A stretch of DNA of 64,000 bases from Candidatus Enterococcus myersii (GCF_017316025.1 NZ_JAFLVT010000001.1:138875-202874), one strand, 5' to 3'. Positions 27,190 through 36,544 are shown, counted from the first letter of the stretch. Numbers and translations are program-made. Notes: a model not told the origin generated them from the letters alone.

Positions 27190-28626
27190 GTGAGTAAGTC
27201 AGATATTAATAAAATTAGTTTGGGGACTTTTATTGGTCTAACAATGGCTTTGTGTGCCACCGTTCGGAGTATCCCAACTTTAGCAGCAGTTGGATGGACA
27301 TTAATTTTCTATTCAATTTTTGCAGTTGTCTTTTTTGCCGGCCCAATCTCAATGATTTCCGGTGAACTTTCTACCATGTTGCCAGAAGAAGGCGGCCCAC
27401 AATTATGGGTAAAAACTGCCTTAGGTAGCAAATGGGGTTTTGTAGTTGCGTGGTTACTATGGGTGCAAATGTTCCCAGGAATGGTAATGGTAGCCTCAAC
27501 TTTAGGCCCACTTTTAGGAAATACATTTGGTAATGTCGCATTAGGCAATAATCACTGGTTTGTTTTAGCTTGTATTTTAATTATTTACTGGATTATTACC
27601 ATTTTGAATTTAAAATTTGATATGGCCAAAGTCGGTGGTAACATCGGCGTTTGGTTAGGCGTATATATCCCCGTTGTTGTAATGTTTGTACTTGGCTTAT
27701 TTGCCTTTTTCAAGGTTGGCTTAGTATCAAATGGATATTTGGGTGCTTTTTCTTGGTCAAAGGTTTTACCAGACTTGCAACATATTGAAACATTAAAATA
27801 TTTAGCAGGTATTAGCTTTATTTTCGTTGGGATTGAAATGAGTTCAGTTTATATGCCTCGTTTGAAAGATTCTACGAAAAATTATACCAAGGGAGTTTTC
27901 ATCGCTTTAATTGGTTTAGTTTTACTAAACGTTATTAATGCAATGCTTGTTGCCAATGTAGTCCCAGCGGGCAAAATGGAATTGGCCAATATTACCCAAC
28001 CAATCATCATTTATTGCGAAATTTTGGGTCTGCCAAAAATTATTGGTAATATTTTCAGTTTCATGGTGTTTATTGGTGTCTTGTTACAACTTTCTGCTTG
28101 GGTAACTGGTCCTTCAAAAACTATTATTCAAGTTGCAAGAGAAGGTTTCTTACCACCTAAGTTTGGCTTCCAAAAAGAAAATAAATATGGCGTTTCTAAA
28201 AATGTTGTCTTGACGCAATCGATCGTTATTTCACTATTTGCGTTATTGTATGGGGTTATGGATGATGTCAGCACTGTTTTCTTAACTTTAACGAACGCTA
28301 CGACAATCGTTTATTGTATCGTATATGTTCTAATTGCAATTTCCGTTTTAGAATTACGGAAACATCATCCTGAAATGGCTCGTCCTTACCGAATTGGTAA
28401 AAAAGGGAATGCTTTTGTATGGGTTGTTAGCATCATGTTGCTATTTTCAATCGTTGTCGTTACGTATGCGACATTACGGACATCTACTTTAGCGAATGCG
28501 TTGTTAGTTGCAGCTATTGCAGTTGTGATGTTTGTTATTCCTTTGGTCATTAATCACTTTAAGAAAAATGACTGGAAAGTTGCTGTTACTGACTCTTCTG
28601 CAGACCACTTGCACCATAGTCATTAA
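27190..28626 (+). CDS. tyrP: Tyrosine/tyramine antiporter
   Basis: A 478-residue APC-family exchanger with about 12 hydrophobic helices and a His-rich C-terminus (DHLHHSH). It imports tyrosine and exports tyramine, completing the electrogenic decarboxylation cycle. The GTG at 27190 is 10 bases from AAGGAG; the GTG at 27181 is only one base away and unlikely. A short hairpin lies in the 77-base gap after tdc, and co-transcription is expected. Confidence 0.9.
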   Translation: MSKSDINKISLGTFIGLTMALCATVRSIPTLAAVGWTLIFYSIFAVVFFAGPISMISGELSTMLPEEGGPQLWVKTALGSKWGFVVAWLLWVQMFPGMVMVASTLGPLLGNTFGNVALGNNHWFVLACILIIYWIITILNLKFDMAKVGGNIGVWLGVYIPVVVMFVLGLFAFFKVGLVSNGYLGAFSWSKVLPDLQHIETLKYLAGISFIFVGIEMSSVYMPRLKDSTKNYTKGVFIALIGLVLLNVINAMLVANVVPAGKMELANITQPIIIYCEILGLPKIIGNIFSFMVFIGVLLQLSAWVTGPSKTIIQVAREGFLPPKFGFQKENKYGVSKNVVLTQSIVISLFALLYGVMDDVSTVFLTLTNATTIVYCIVYVLIAISVLELRKHHPEMARPYRIGKKGNAFVWVVSIMLLFSIVVVTYATLRTSTLANALLVAAIAVVMFVIPLVINHFKKNDWKVAVTDSSADHLHHSH

Positions 28627-28635
28627 CAATTTACT

Positions 28636-28676
28636 AAGCGTTCTGTCGTAAGTCCTTGCGGCAGGGCGTTTTTACT
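28636..28676 (+). terminator. Hairpin between tyrP and nhaC
   Basis: AGCGTTCTGTCG pairs, with G-T pairs, with GCGGCAGGGCGTTTTT. It may act as a partial terminator that lowers nhaC expression. Confidence 0.55.
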
Positions 28677-28701
28677 TTGAAAAAATAAAGAAGGTATTTA
28701 C

Positions 28702-30081
28702 ATGAAAAAAATTTCAACCAAAGAAAGTGCTGCGGTTTTGGCAGCCATGTTAGCAATTTTGGGAATATTAATTATCGGCTTTCAGCTAAGTCCTCATGTT
28801 CCGATTTTATTTGTTTTCATGCTGCTATTATTATATGGTCGCATGAAAAAATTTTCGTGGGATGATATTCATGGAGGGATTATCAGTGGCATTACCCCAG
28901 GTATTATTCCCATCATTATTTTCTTATTAATTGGCGTGTTAGTGGCCGCTTGGATTTTAGCAGGAACAATTCCGACGATCATGGTTTATGGGTTTAAAAT
29001 TATCTCGGTACGTTTTTTCTTACCAACAGTTTTTGTCGTTTGTTCGATTGTCGGGTTAACCGTAGGAAGTTCATTTACAACAATTTCCACGATCGGAATT
29101 GCTTTTTTAGGGATTGGCCATATTTTAGGCTTTCACGATGCGTATACAGCAGGAGCAGTTGTTTCGGGGGCTTTTTTAGGCAATAATATTTCACCGCTAT
29201 CAGATACGACCAATCTGGCAGCTGGAATTGGCGAAATTGATTTGTTTCAACATATTGCCAATATGCGTTTCACCGATTTACCTGCTTTTGTGATTAGTTT
29301 TATTTTATACGTCTTTTTAGGTCATACAAGTAAAACAGCTAATTTGACGAGTGTGAATGAAATGATTGCCAATATGGAAAATAATTTTTGGATTTCACCT
29401 TGGACGTTAATTCCTTTGATTATATTATTTATTATGGCAGTCAAGAAGATTCCAGCGATTGCGACACTATTAACAGGCGCCAGCGTTGCGATTGGACTTA
29501 GTTTTATTCATGATCATACTTTAACGGTGCAAAAAGTTGCCACTATTTTAATGAATGGTTTTACGGCCAAAACAGCTAGTGAGAAGTTGAATACACTTTT
29601 ATCCCGTGGTGGTATTATGAGTATGTTGGGTTCGGCCAGTCTCATTATTTTAGCGTTGGCTTTAGGCGGCTTATTATTGAAATATCAAATTGTGGAAAAT
29701 ATTGTTGAAGCACTAAAAAGTAAAATGGATCGTCCGTCTCGTTTGATCGGTTTGACCGCTCTTAGCAGTATCGGGGTAAACATTATTGTGGGGGAACAGT
29801 ACTTATCGATTATTTTACCGGGAGAAACATTCAAAAAATCTTTTGAAACAGCGAAATTAGACAATCGCTATTTAACTAGAACTTTAGCCGATGCAGGTGC
29901 TAGTGTGAATGCGTTGATTCCTTGGGGGGTTAGCGGTACATTTATCGCGGGTACTTTAAAAGTGAGTGCTATGGCGTATGTCCCTTTTGCCTTTTTTCCT
30001 TTGTTGGCACCGGTCATTACCATTGTAGTAGGCTTTATTTTAAATCATCGCCAAACACATGCAGCTCATCCTGTTCATTAA
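28702..30081 (+). CDS. nhaC: Na+/H+ antiporter NhaC
   Basis: A 459-residue NhaC-family antiporter with about 11-12 helices and the conserved GAFLGNNISPLSDTTNLAA segment (about residues 153-171). In enterococcal tyramine clusters nhaC follows tyrP, and it is thought to help pH and sodium homeostasis while tyrosine is decarboxylated. The ATG follows AGAAGG. It ends at a bidirectional terminator shared with the convergent ATPase gene. Confidence 0.92.
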   Translation: MKKISTKESAAVLAAMLAILGILIIGFQLSPHVPILFVFMLLLLYGRMKKFSWDDIHGGIISGITPGIIPIIIFLLIGVLVAAWILAGTIPTIMVYGFKIISVRFFLPTVFVVCSIVGLTVGSSFTTISTIGIAFLGIGHILGFHDAYTAGAVVSGAFLGNNISPLSDTTNLAAGIGEIDLFQHIANMRFTDLPAFVISFILYVFLGHTSKTANLTSVNEMIANMENNFWISPWTLIPLIILFIMAVKKIPAIATLLTGASVAIGLSFIHDHTLTVQKVATILMNGFTAKTASEKLNTLLSRGGIMSMLGSASLIILALALGGLLLKYQIVENIVEALKSKMDRPSRLIGLTALSSIGVNIIVGEQYLSIILPGETFKKSFETAKLDNRYLTRTLADAGASVNALIPWGVSGTFIAGTLKVSAMAYVPFAFFPLLAPVITIVVGFILNHRQTHAAHPVH

Positions 30082-30091
30082 AAATAAGCTA

Positions 30092-30126
30092 AAAAAACCA
30101 TCAAGGTCTGCCTTGATGGTTTTTTT
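30092..30126. terminator. Bidirectional terminator between nhaC and the convergent ATPase
   Basis: AAAAAAACCATCAAGG pairs with CCTTGATGGTTTTTTT, with T runs on both strands. Confidence 0.92.
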
Positions 30127-30133
30127 GCTAAAT

Positions 30134-32881
30134 TTAAGCTTTGCGAATCATTTTCTTGCGGATTTCCTCAATTATAATCAGAGGTAGAGGAATACAAATT
30201 AGAAATAGCCAATCTTGTAGTTGAATGCCGGTGGTGCCAAATAATTTTTGTAAAAACGGGACATACATCAAACATGCAATTAAAATCACTTCAAAACAAA
30301 TACCGCCTAAGATTCGTTTGTTTGAGAAAAAACCAATTTTAAAAAGTGATTGTTCTGCGGTGCGACAGTTAAAAACAGCGCCAATTTGGCAAAAGACAAT
30401 TGCAGCTAAGGTCATAGTTGTGGCCATGGCATAAACGGTGCCGTCAGTAGCTAAGGCAGTCGTGGGCCAGCCGTTTAAATGGTTGACAAAGAAATAGGCG
30501 CCGATTGAAATAATGGAGGCTAAAAGACCATACCAAGCAAAGGCCTTTAAAATAATTTGCTTGGTTAATAAATGTTCTGTCCGCTTACGGGGCGGTTTTT
30601 TCATAGTACCGGGTTCAGTTTGTTCAGTTGCTAACCCTAAAGCAGGTAACATATCAGTACCCAAATCGATTGTTAAAATCTGCATAACAGTTAAAGGTAA
30701 GGGAATCATACCTTTTGATAATAAAAACAATAAAGAAGGGACTGCTTCTGGCATATTGCTGTTTAGGATATACAATAAAAATTTGCGAATATTGTTGTAA
30801 ACCGTCCGCCCTTCTTCAATTGCATTTACAATAGATGTGAAATTATCATCGGTTAAAATCATATCGGCTGCTTCTTTGGCGACATCGGTTCCGGTGATTC
30901 CCATCGCAACACCGATATCCGCTTTTTTCAAGGCCGGTGCATCGTTGACCCCATCACCTGTGGAAGCAACGATTTCACCTAAACTTTGCAATAGAGAGAC
31001 TACGCGGTATTTTTGTTCAGGAGCAACGCGAGCAAAAATAATTTCATGTGTTAAATTTTCTTTTAATTTTGAATCAGACATATTAGCTAAGTCATCGCCG
31101 GTAATTACCCGGACGTCAGCGCCTTTGACGATGCCGATTTTGCGGGCAATACTTTTGGCAGTTAGACCGTAATCACCAGTTACCATGATGATTCGAATGG
31201 AGGCATCATGACATCTTTGAATTGCCTCCATGACATTTTCCCGCGGTGGATCCTGACTGGCGGTGATACCGACAAAAGTCAAATTTTGTTCGCAATTTTC
31301 AATGGTTAAATTTGTTGTTGTCTGTAAAATACGATCAGCAAATGCTAAAGTACGTAAGCCTTCTTTTGCCAAATCATCATTTTTAGCTAAAATTTCTTTT
31401 TTTACAGCTTCAGTTAAGGGGATGACTTGCCCATTTTTTAAATAACTTTGACAACAGCTTAAAACTTCGGTAATGCCACCTTTGGTAAAGACGTAGTTTT
31501 GCCCATTATTTTGGTGGATAGTTGACATGCGTTTGCGTTTTGAGTCAAAGGGAAGTTCGTTGTAACGGGGATAATTTTTCCTTTCATCCCTTAGATCGTA
31601 GTCAGCCTTAGCAGCCAAAATCAAAAGACTGCCCTCATCGGGACTACCCACTAATTGGTAGTGATTTTCTTTTTCTTCAATGGCTGAGTCATTACATAGA
31701 CTGGCAATCCGAATCAGTTGTAATAAGTCATGCTCTTGCGCTAAATCTATTTTTTTACCAGCTTTTGTCACGATGCCGTTAGGTTCATAACCAGTACCAG
31801 AAACTGTGTAATCATCTGTTGGAAGCCAAACTTTTTCGATGGTCATCTCATTTTTGGTTAAAGTACCTGTTTTATCAGAACAGATGACCGTAGTTTCGCC
31901 TAAAGTTTCTACACTATTCAAATGTTTTACTAACGCATTTTTTTTGGCCATTTTTTGGACAGCCATTGCAAGAGATAAGGTAACGGTTGGTAATAAGCCT
32001 TCAGGAATAAAGGCAACAATCATTCCCAACGCAAAAATGAAAGCTTTAGGCCAGGGATATCCGACAAAAAAGACAGCGGCGACAAAAAACAATGCCCCAA
32101 TAACAATAGCAATTAAAGAAAGCTGCCGTGTTAATATATCCAATTCTTTTTGCAGCGGACTTTTAACAGCTGCAACAGAAGTAGTCAAACTGGCAATTTG
32201 GCCAAATTCAGTGTGCATTCCAGTAGCTAAAACGACAAAGGAGCCACTGCCATTGACCACCGATGTACCTTCATAAACCAAATTTGCTTCGGCGTACTTA
32301 CCAGCGTTTTTTAAGGCTGCGTCGGTTTGTGGATCGGTTTCTTTATTGACAGTAATAGATTCACCAGTTAATGAAGATTGGTTTACTTCCAGACTATCGG
32401 CAGAAAGTAAGCGACCGTCGGCGGGAATATTATCACCACTATTTAATAAAACAATATCTCCGGGTACCAAGTCGGCGGCTAAAATTTTATTTGTTTGTCC
32501 TGCTCGCATGACTTTAACGTAACTAGGCAGCATTTTTTGTAAAGCACTGGTAGCCTGTTGGGCGCGATATTGTTGCCAAAAACTAAAAACGCCATTAATC
32601 AAATTGACAAGCCAAATCGCAATTCCTAATTCTGGCGTACCAGTCATTAAGGCGATGAGGCCAGCTACCCACAATAAAATTGCCATCATACTTGTAAAGT
32701 TAGTTAAAAACACTTTTAATAGTGATTGCTTTTTTGTGGCAGCAATCACATTCTTTCCGTATTTCGCCAACCTGCTTTTTACTTCCGCCTCAGTTAGTCC
32801 GGCTTTTGTGCTGTTCATATTTGTGAGCGTGTCAGCACTACTTAATTTGGCATATGCTTGAAGTGATTTTGCTTGTGCCAT
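30134..32881 (-). CDS. P-type ATPase resembling Na,K-ATPase (type IIC-like)
   Basis: A 915-residue P2-type ATPase. It has SLTGES, SDKTGT (near residue 334), TGDGVNDAPALKKADIG, M4 segment PEGLLPTVTLSLA, the stretch NALVKHLNSVETLG, and M6 segment IDLGTDMLPALGLA. These M4 and M6 segments resemble the animal Na,K-/H,K-ATPase group (PEGLLATVT, IDLGTDMVPA) more than SERCA or PMR1 pumps, so Na+ or K+ transport is possible. That is inference. The start at 32881 is 9 bases from AAAGGTGG; the ATG at 32887 is only 3 bases away. No beta-subunit-like gene is adjacent. It is distinct in type from the pump at 20213. Confidence 0.86.
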   Translation of the reverse strand: MAQAKSLQAYAKLSSADTLTNMNSTKAGLTEAEVKSRLAKYGKNVIAATKKQSLLKVFLTNFTSMMAILLWVAGLIALMTGTPELGIAIWLVNLINGVFSFWQQYRAQQATSALQKMLPSYVKVMRAGQTNKILAADLVPGDIVLLNSGDNIPADGRLLSADSLEVNQSSLTGESITVNKETDPQTDAALKNAGKYAEANLVYEGTSVVNGSGSFVVLATGMHTEFGQIASLTTSVAAVKSPLQKELDILTRQLSLIAIVIGALFFVAAVFFVGYPWPKAFIFALGMIVAFIPEGLLPTVTLSLAMAVQKMAKKNALVKHLNSVETLGETTVICSDKTGTLTKNEMTIEKVWLPTDDYTVSGTGYEPNGIVTKAGKKIDLAQEHDLLQLIRIASLCNDSAIEEKENHYQLVGSPDEGSLLILAAKADYDLRDERKNYPRYNELPFDSKRKRMSTIHQNNGQNYVFTKGGITEVLSCCQSYLKNGQVIPLTEAVKKEILAKNDDLAKEGLRTLAFADRILQTTTNLTIENCEQNLTFVGITASQDPPRENVMEAIQRCHDASIRIIMVTGDYGLTAKSIARKIGIVKGADVRVITGDDLANMSDSKLKENLTHEIIFARVAPEQKYRVVSLLQSLGEIVASTGDGVNDAPALKKADIGVAMGITGTDVAKEAADMILTDDNFTSIVNAIEEGRTVYNNIRKFLLYILNSNMPEAVPSLLFLLSKGMIPLPLTVMQILTIDLGTDMLPALGLATEQTEPGTMKKPPRKRTEHLLTKQIILKAFAWYGLLASIISIGAYFFVNHLNGWPTTALATDGTVYAMATTMTLAAIVFCQIGAVFNCRTAEQSLFKIGFFSNKRILGGICFEVILIACLMYVPFLQKLFGTTGIQLQDWLFLICIPLPLIIIEEIRKKMIRKA

Positions 32882-33022
32882 CTTCATTCACCACCTTTAT
32901 CTATATTTTCCAAGACTCTTAGAAAAAATGCAAAAAATAACCCTTTTTTTAGAGAATACTTTCTTATTAGTAGAAAAACCGCTAAAATGAAATTATCACA
33001 AAAAAAGAAAGTAGGAATAACT

Positions 33023-33460
33023 GTGAGACCAAATCTTGGTTATTATGTCCAAAATATTAATGATATCGTACAAGATACAGAAAAAATCGGGGAAGAAATG
33101 AACCCGCATTATGAAATTATTCGCACTGCTATTGATACAAATGAACTAGCAAATTTGACGCCAGAAAAGATTGTGGAAGTCGTAGATGTATTTGCTGCCG
33201 GCACAAAAAAATACAAAGCAATGTTAGCGCAAATTGAAAAACTGCGTCCACCTGCAAAAGTAATGGGAATTCATAAAAAATTTCAACGTTCTTATGAAAA
33301 ATATGTTGCTGGCTGTGATGAAATGATTGCCAGTTTACAAACAGAAAATGGGATTGATACGAAGGCTTTTGATGCTTCTGAAACAAAACAAGACGAAGCA
33401 ACCGACGAAATCTCATTTTCTATTCAACGAATGACAAACTTATTATTAGGCAAAAAATAA
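33023..33460 (+). CDS. Uncharacterised alpha-helical protein, 145 aa
   Basis: A soluble, predicted all-helical protein with no membrane segment or recognised motif. It contains repeated Lys/Glu helices and a distinctive HKKFQRSYEKYVAGCDEMI segment. The GTG start at 33023 has a TAGGA ribosome site; an ATG at 32987 has none. It is divergent from the P-type ATPase and ends before a strong terminator. Function unknown. Confidence 0.65.
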   Translation: MRPNLGYYVQNINDIVQDTEKIGEEMNPHYEIIRTAIDTNELANLTPEKIVEVVDVFAAGTKKYKAMLAQIEKLRPPAKVMGIHKKFQRSYEKYVAGCDEMIASLQTENGIDTKAFDASETKQDEATDEISFSIQRMTNLLLGKK

Positions 33461-33490
33461 AAAGTTTATTGTCGTTTCATTCTTAAACTA

Positions 33491-33538
33491 AAAAAAGAAC
33501 CTTGAAAATTTTTGTTAATTTTTTCAAGGTTCTTTTTG
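33491..33538. terminator. Terminator after the 145-aa protein gene
   Basis: AAAAAGAACCTTGAAAA pairs with TTTTCAAGGTTCTTTTT; bidirectional in composition. Confidence 0.88.
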
Positions 33539-33544
33539 TAAGCT

Positions 33545-33880
33545 ATCAAGGCAGTATAAAATTGTCACAAAAAATATTGCTTTGACTGCTTTTTTCACTA
33601 TCTAGCCTTTTTTATGCCTAGCTTTATGGACTAACTCTCGGCGACAATAGAACACAATTGCAAGAAATTAAAAAAAGCAATTTATTGCAATTGTGCCTTA
33701 ATGCTTAAAAGCTAAGCGAGTCCGAAAAGCTTTTCTGACTGTCTAGCTTCACGAATCAACCCTTCGGCCAAAAAAACTAAATTTGCGAAAATGAAGCATC
33801 CATTTTAGCAAATTTTTTTTTTAGCTCAGGGTTGACCGATTCCTTCAGCTTTTCTTATTAGGTGAAAATGAAGGGAGAAA
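33545..33880. repeat. Largest copy of the degenerate intergenic repeat
   Basis: It contains TTGCTTTGACTG, CTAGCTTCACGAATCAACCC and CAGCTTTTCTTATT blocks shared with other gaps. Nested inverted repeats TCAACCC/GGGTTGA and AAATTTGC/GCAAATTT predict a large hairpin. The 1.2 kb gap from 33461 to 34671 otherwise holds a possible small RNA and the Lsa-type leader. Confidence 0.5.
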
Positions 33881-33984
33881 TGAATTTTATTCACCTAAAG
33901 TGAGCAAATAAATCCTGGGGAAATGGGATAATTAGCAAAACGAGAGTTATCTAATTTAACTGTAACGTTATTTTTATGACAAAA

Positions 33985-34105
33985 AAGCACTTGTCGTTTA
34001 TATTAAATACATAACCAACAACAACCTTTTTATTTTTCATTTTACTCCATTTGAGAGTAATTACTCCTTTTTCCATTGGGCCTAACCAACCCAATGGTTT
34101 TTTTT
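33985..34105 (+). ncRNA. Possible small RNA ending in an orphan terminator
   Basis: A strong intrinsic terminator CCATTGGG/CCCAATGG plus eight T (34073-34105) is not preceded by any gene on the plus strand. An AT-rich promoter-like stretch (TTATATT near 33997) and an inner GAGTAATTACTC dyad lie upstream. No ORF with a ribosome site is seen. The 5' end is a guess. Confidence 0.4.
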
Positions 34106-34305
34106 ATGCCTAAAAATAAGAAAAACGAGCGTCATATTTCTTTTTTTAGATGAAAAGTTACGAAATGAATTTTCTTGTTTTTAACTTATAAAAGAAATTA
34201 AAAATCAAAAAAATGATAAAAAATAAAGTATATGTTTTTTTATTGTAAGGTGGCGCAATTTTTTTGAATAGGTTTGTTCCAATTTTTAATTTCACTTCAG
34301 AAAAA

Positions 34306-34334
34306 TTGCCAAGAATTGAAAATCATGCTAATCT
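34306..34334 (+). promoter_or_regulatory. Promoter of the lsa leader
   Basis: TTGCCA (34306-34311), a 17-base spacer, and TAATCT (34329-34334), with an extended TGC before the -10. Confidence 0.7.
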
Positions 34335-34340
34335 TAAATT

Positions 34341-34548
34341 ACTAAAAACGAAATGAGGGATCCTGCATTGATTATTTAACCAATTTATTGAAGCTGCATT
34401 TAGACGAAAAACTTGGAACGACCAAGGTATTCGTGTGCAGATTTTCAGGATTGGTTCAATGACTTTGTAGGGTCTTTTTATCTGCCTTATTTGTCAATAA
34501 CCCAAAGTGGGGACCGTTCCTGAAAATAGGACGGTCCTTTTTTATATT
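34341..34548 (+). promoter_or_regulatory. Antibiotic-responsive attenuator of the Lsa-type gene
   Basis: The leader contains a tiny uORF (34368-34379) and a long hairpin (CTGCA...TGCAG, about 34394-34440). ATTTTCAGGA follows (34441-34450), then an intrinsic terminator GGACCGT...ACGGTCC plus T-run (34511-34543). ATTTTCAGGA is perfectly complementary to TCCTGAAAAT (34518-34527), which includes the last base of the terminator's 5' arm and most of its loop. An antiterminated fold is therefore available. A ribosome stalled on the uORF by a drug would be expected to release ATTTTCAGGA and allow read-through, as described for ABC-F genes of Listeria and Bacillus. The parts are seen; the mechanism is inferred. 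Confidence 0.7.
34368..34379 (+). CDS. Three-codon upstream ORF in the lsa leader
   Basis: TTG-ATT-ATT-TAA sits 7 bases after GAGGGA, encoding Met-Ile-Ile. A longer frame from ATG at 34353 ends at the same stop but lacks a ribosome site. It is probably a regulatory stalling peptide. Confidence 0.5.
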   Translation: MII

Positions 34549-34671
34549 GTTGTAAAAGATAAAAATGGGACCAGTATTTATGTGTAGCAATGTCTGACTT
34601 GGAAATATACTTTCGCTAGTTAGCACGAATTAAATAAGTACATTTCCACAGTTTTTATATGAGGTGATAAG

Positions 34672-36177
34672 ATGACCGTAATAAAAATACACGATTTGAC
34701 GTTTGGTTTTGACAACCAGGGTGTTTTACTTTTTGATCATAGTAATTTGGTAATTGATGAAAGTTGGAAACTAGGGCTGATTGGTCGTAATGGGCGGGGA
34801 AAAACGACGCTTTTAAATCTACTACAGGGTAAATTTCCCTATGAAGGCCAGATTACGCATCAAATGTCGTTTACCTATTTCCCTCAGCAATTGCAAGACA
34901 AAGGGCAGCTAACCTTTTATGCGTTACAAGAAGTAGTAAATTTTGAACAATGGCAACTAGAACGTGAACTAAATTTACTCGGCGTAGATCCTGAAATTTT
35001 GTGGCGCCCCTTTGTCAGTCTTTCCGGTGGGGAACAGACGAAGGTTTTACTAGCGTTATTGTTTGTGGATGAATTAAACTTCCCGTTAATTGATGAGCCG
35101 ACCAATCACTTAGATGTCATGGGGCGAAGGCAAGTTGCAAAGTATTTAAAACGAAAAAAACAAGGCTTTATTGTGGTAAGCCATGATCGTCATTTTGTGG
35201 ATGAAGTGGTAGATCATATTTTATCGATTGAAAAAAGTCAATTGGTTTTATATCAAGGTAATTTTTCTGTTTATGAAGAACAAAAGCAATTGCGGGATAA
35301 ATATGAGTTGGAACAAAATGCTAAATTGAAAAAAGAAATTGGGCGCCTGCAACAAACCGCAGCTGAAAAAGCGGAGTGGGCCCGCTCTCGCGAAGGGGAT
35401 AAGACGAAAAAATCAAAAGGATTTATTGATACAGAAAAGCGCCGCGTGAATAAAGGGGCAGTGGGAGCGGATGCGGCCCGCACTATGAAACGTTCCAAAG
35501 CAATTGTGAATCGACTAGAAGATCAAGCTGCGCAAAAAGCAGAGCTATTAAAAGACATTGAAACAGTCGATAGGCTGCAAATGAATTTTGCTCCTACGCA
35601 TCATAAGTTATTGTTACAAGCAGAAGAGTTAACGTTAGTCTATGGCGAAAATGCCCCACTATTTCAACCCGTTTCATTTGAATTACGTCAAGGGGAACGC
35701 CTGGCAATAAAAGGGATCAACGGTGCTGGTAAATCGTCTTTAATCCATTATTTAATGGAACATTTTACCGGTAATAGCCAAGGGATTTTGAATCGCCCGC
35801 AAAATCTTACTATTAGCTATCTGCGTCAAAATTACGAAGATAATACCGGGACTTTAACAGAATTTGCGGAAAGTCACCACCTGAATTACGAAGACTTGTT
35901 AAATAATTTACGTAAACTGGGTGTTGAGCGAGAAGTTTTCTATAATAAAATTGAAGATATGAGCATGGGACAGCGTAAGCGAGTAGAATTGGCGAAGTCT
36001 TTGGCAAGTCCGGCAGAATTGTTTATTTGGGATGAACCGCTAAATTATTTGGATGTCTTTAATCAAGAACAACTTGAAGCCGTTATAAAAGCCGTCCAGC
36101 CTACTATGGTGATCATTGAGCACGATGAAACATTTTTAAATAACGTCGCGACAAAATTTTTGGAATTAAAAAAGTAA
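34672..36177 (+). CDS. lsa: Lsa-family ABC-F ribosome protection protein
   Basis: A 501-residue ABC-F ATPase with two nucleotide-binding domains and no membrane part. First domain: GRNGRGKTT (about residues 38-46), LSGGEQTK and LIDEPTNHLD. The linker (about 200-300) is rich in Lys/Glu. Second domain: GINGAGKSS (about 348-356), MSMGQRKR and IWDEPLNYLD. Similarity to E. faecalis Lsa(A) is visible along the whole length. Lsa proteins displace lincosamides, streptogramin A and pleuromutilins from the peptidyl-transferase centre. The ATG follows GAGGTGATAAG. The leader attenuator supports drug-induced expression. Resistance itself is not shown by sequence. Confidence 0.88.
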   Translation: MTVIKIHDLTFGFDNQGVLLFDHSNLVIDESWKLGLIGRNGRGKTTLLNLLQGKFPYEGQITHQMSFTYFPQQLQDKGQLTFYALQEVVNFEQWQLERELNLLGVDPEILWRPFVSLSGGEQTKVLLALLFVDELNFPLIDEPTNHLDVMGRRQVAKYLKRKKQGFIVVSHDRHFVDEVVDHILSIEKSQLVLYQGNFSVYEEQKQLRDKYELEQNAKLKKEIGRLQQTAAEKAEWARSREGDKTKKSKGFIDTEKRRVNKGAVGADAARTMKRSKAIVNRLEDQAAQKAELLKDIETVDRLQMNFAPTHHKLLLQAEELTLVYGENAPLFQPVSFELRQGERLAIKGINGAGKSSLIHYLMEHFTGNSQGILNRPQNLTISYLRQNYEDNTGTLTEFAESHHLNYEDLLNNLRKLGVEREVFYNKIEDMSMGQRKRVELAKSLASPAELFIWDEPLNYLDVFNQEQLEAVIKAVQPTMVIIEHDETFLNNVATKFLELKK

Positions 36178-36198
36178 CTAGGAAAATTCACTAAAAAT

Positions 36199-36300
36199 AA
36201 AAACAGCCGGTGTTTTGAAGTTCCCAGCAAAAGTTAGAGAAAAATTCTGACTTTTGAGGTACTAAACCTACCCAAAAAAGGTAGTCCGGCTGTTTTTTAG
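36199..36300. terminator. Terminator between lsa and the convergent gene cluster
   Basis: AAAACAGCCGG pairs with CCGGCTGTTTTTT, with an inner ACCTACC/GGTAG arm. It lies between convergent genes. Confidence 0.75.
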
Positions 36301-36371
36301 TTTGATTTAACTGAATTAAACTAAAGAAGGCGTTAAAATCGCACTACTTATCAAAAATAGAATAGATGGAT

Positions 36372-36533
36372 TTAATTTTCCACATTACGAACATAGTCGT
36401 CAAAGTATTTAATCAAATCATTTTTCATTTTTTGATACTCTTCTTCGCTATATTCTTTTTCTTCAATTTTGCCATTAAAAAAGGGCAGGTTTAATTCTTC
36501 TTTTAAGCGATCCAAAGCTTCTTGTTGATTCAT
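36372..36533 (-). CDS. Small acidic protein, 53 aa
   Basis: A 53-residue ORF (MNQQEALDRLKEELNLPFF start), charged and helical, with a clear AGGAGA ribosome site 7 bases before the ATG. It lies 11 bases after the stop of the next upstream gene (36545-36895) and belongs to the same minus-strand unit as the lactonase. Family not recognised. Confidence 0.6.
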   Translation of the reverse strand: MNQQEALDRLKEELNLPFFNGKIEEKEYSEEEYQKMKNDLIKYFDDYVRNVEN

Positions 36534-36544
36534 TGTATAATCTC

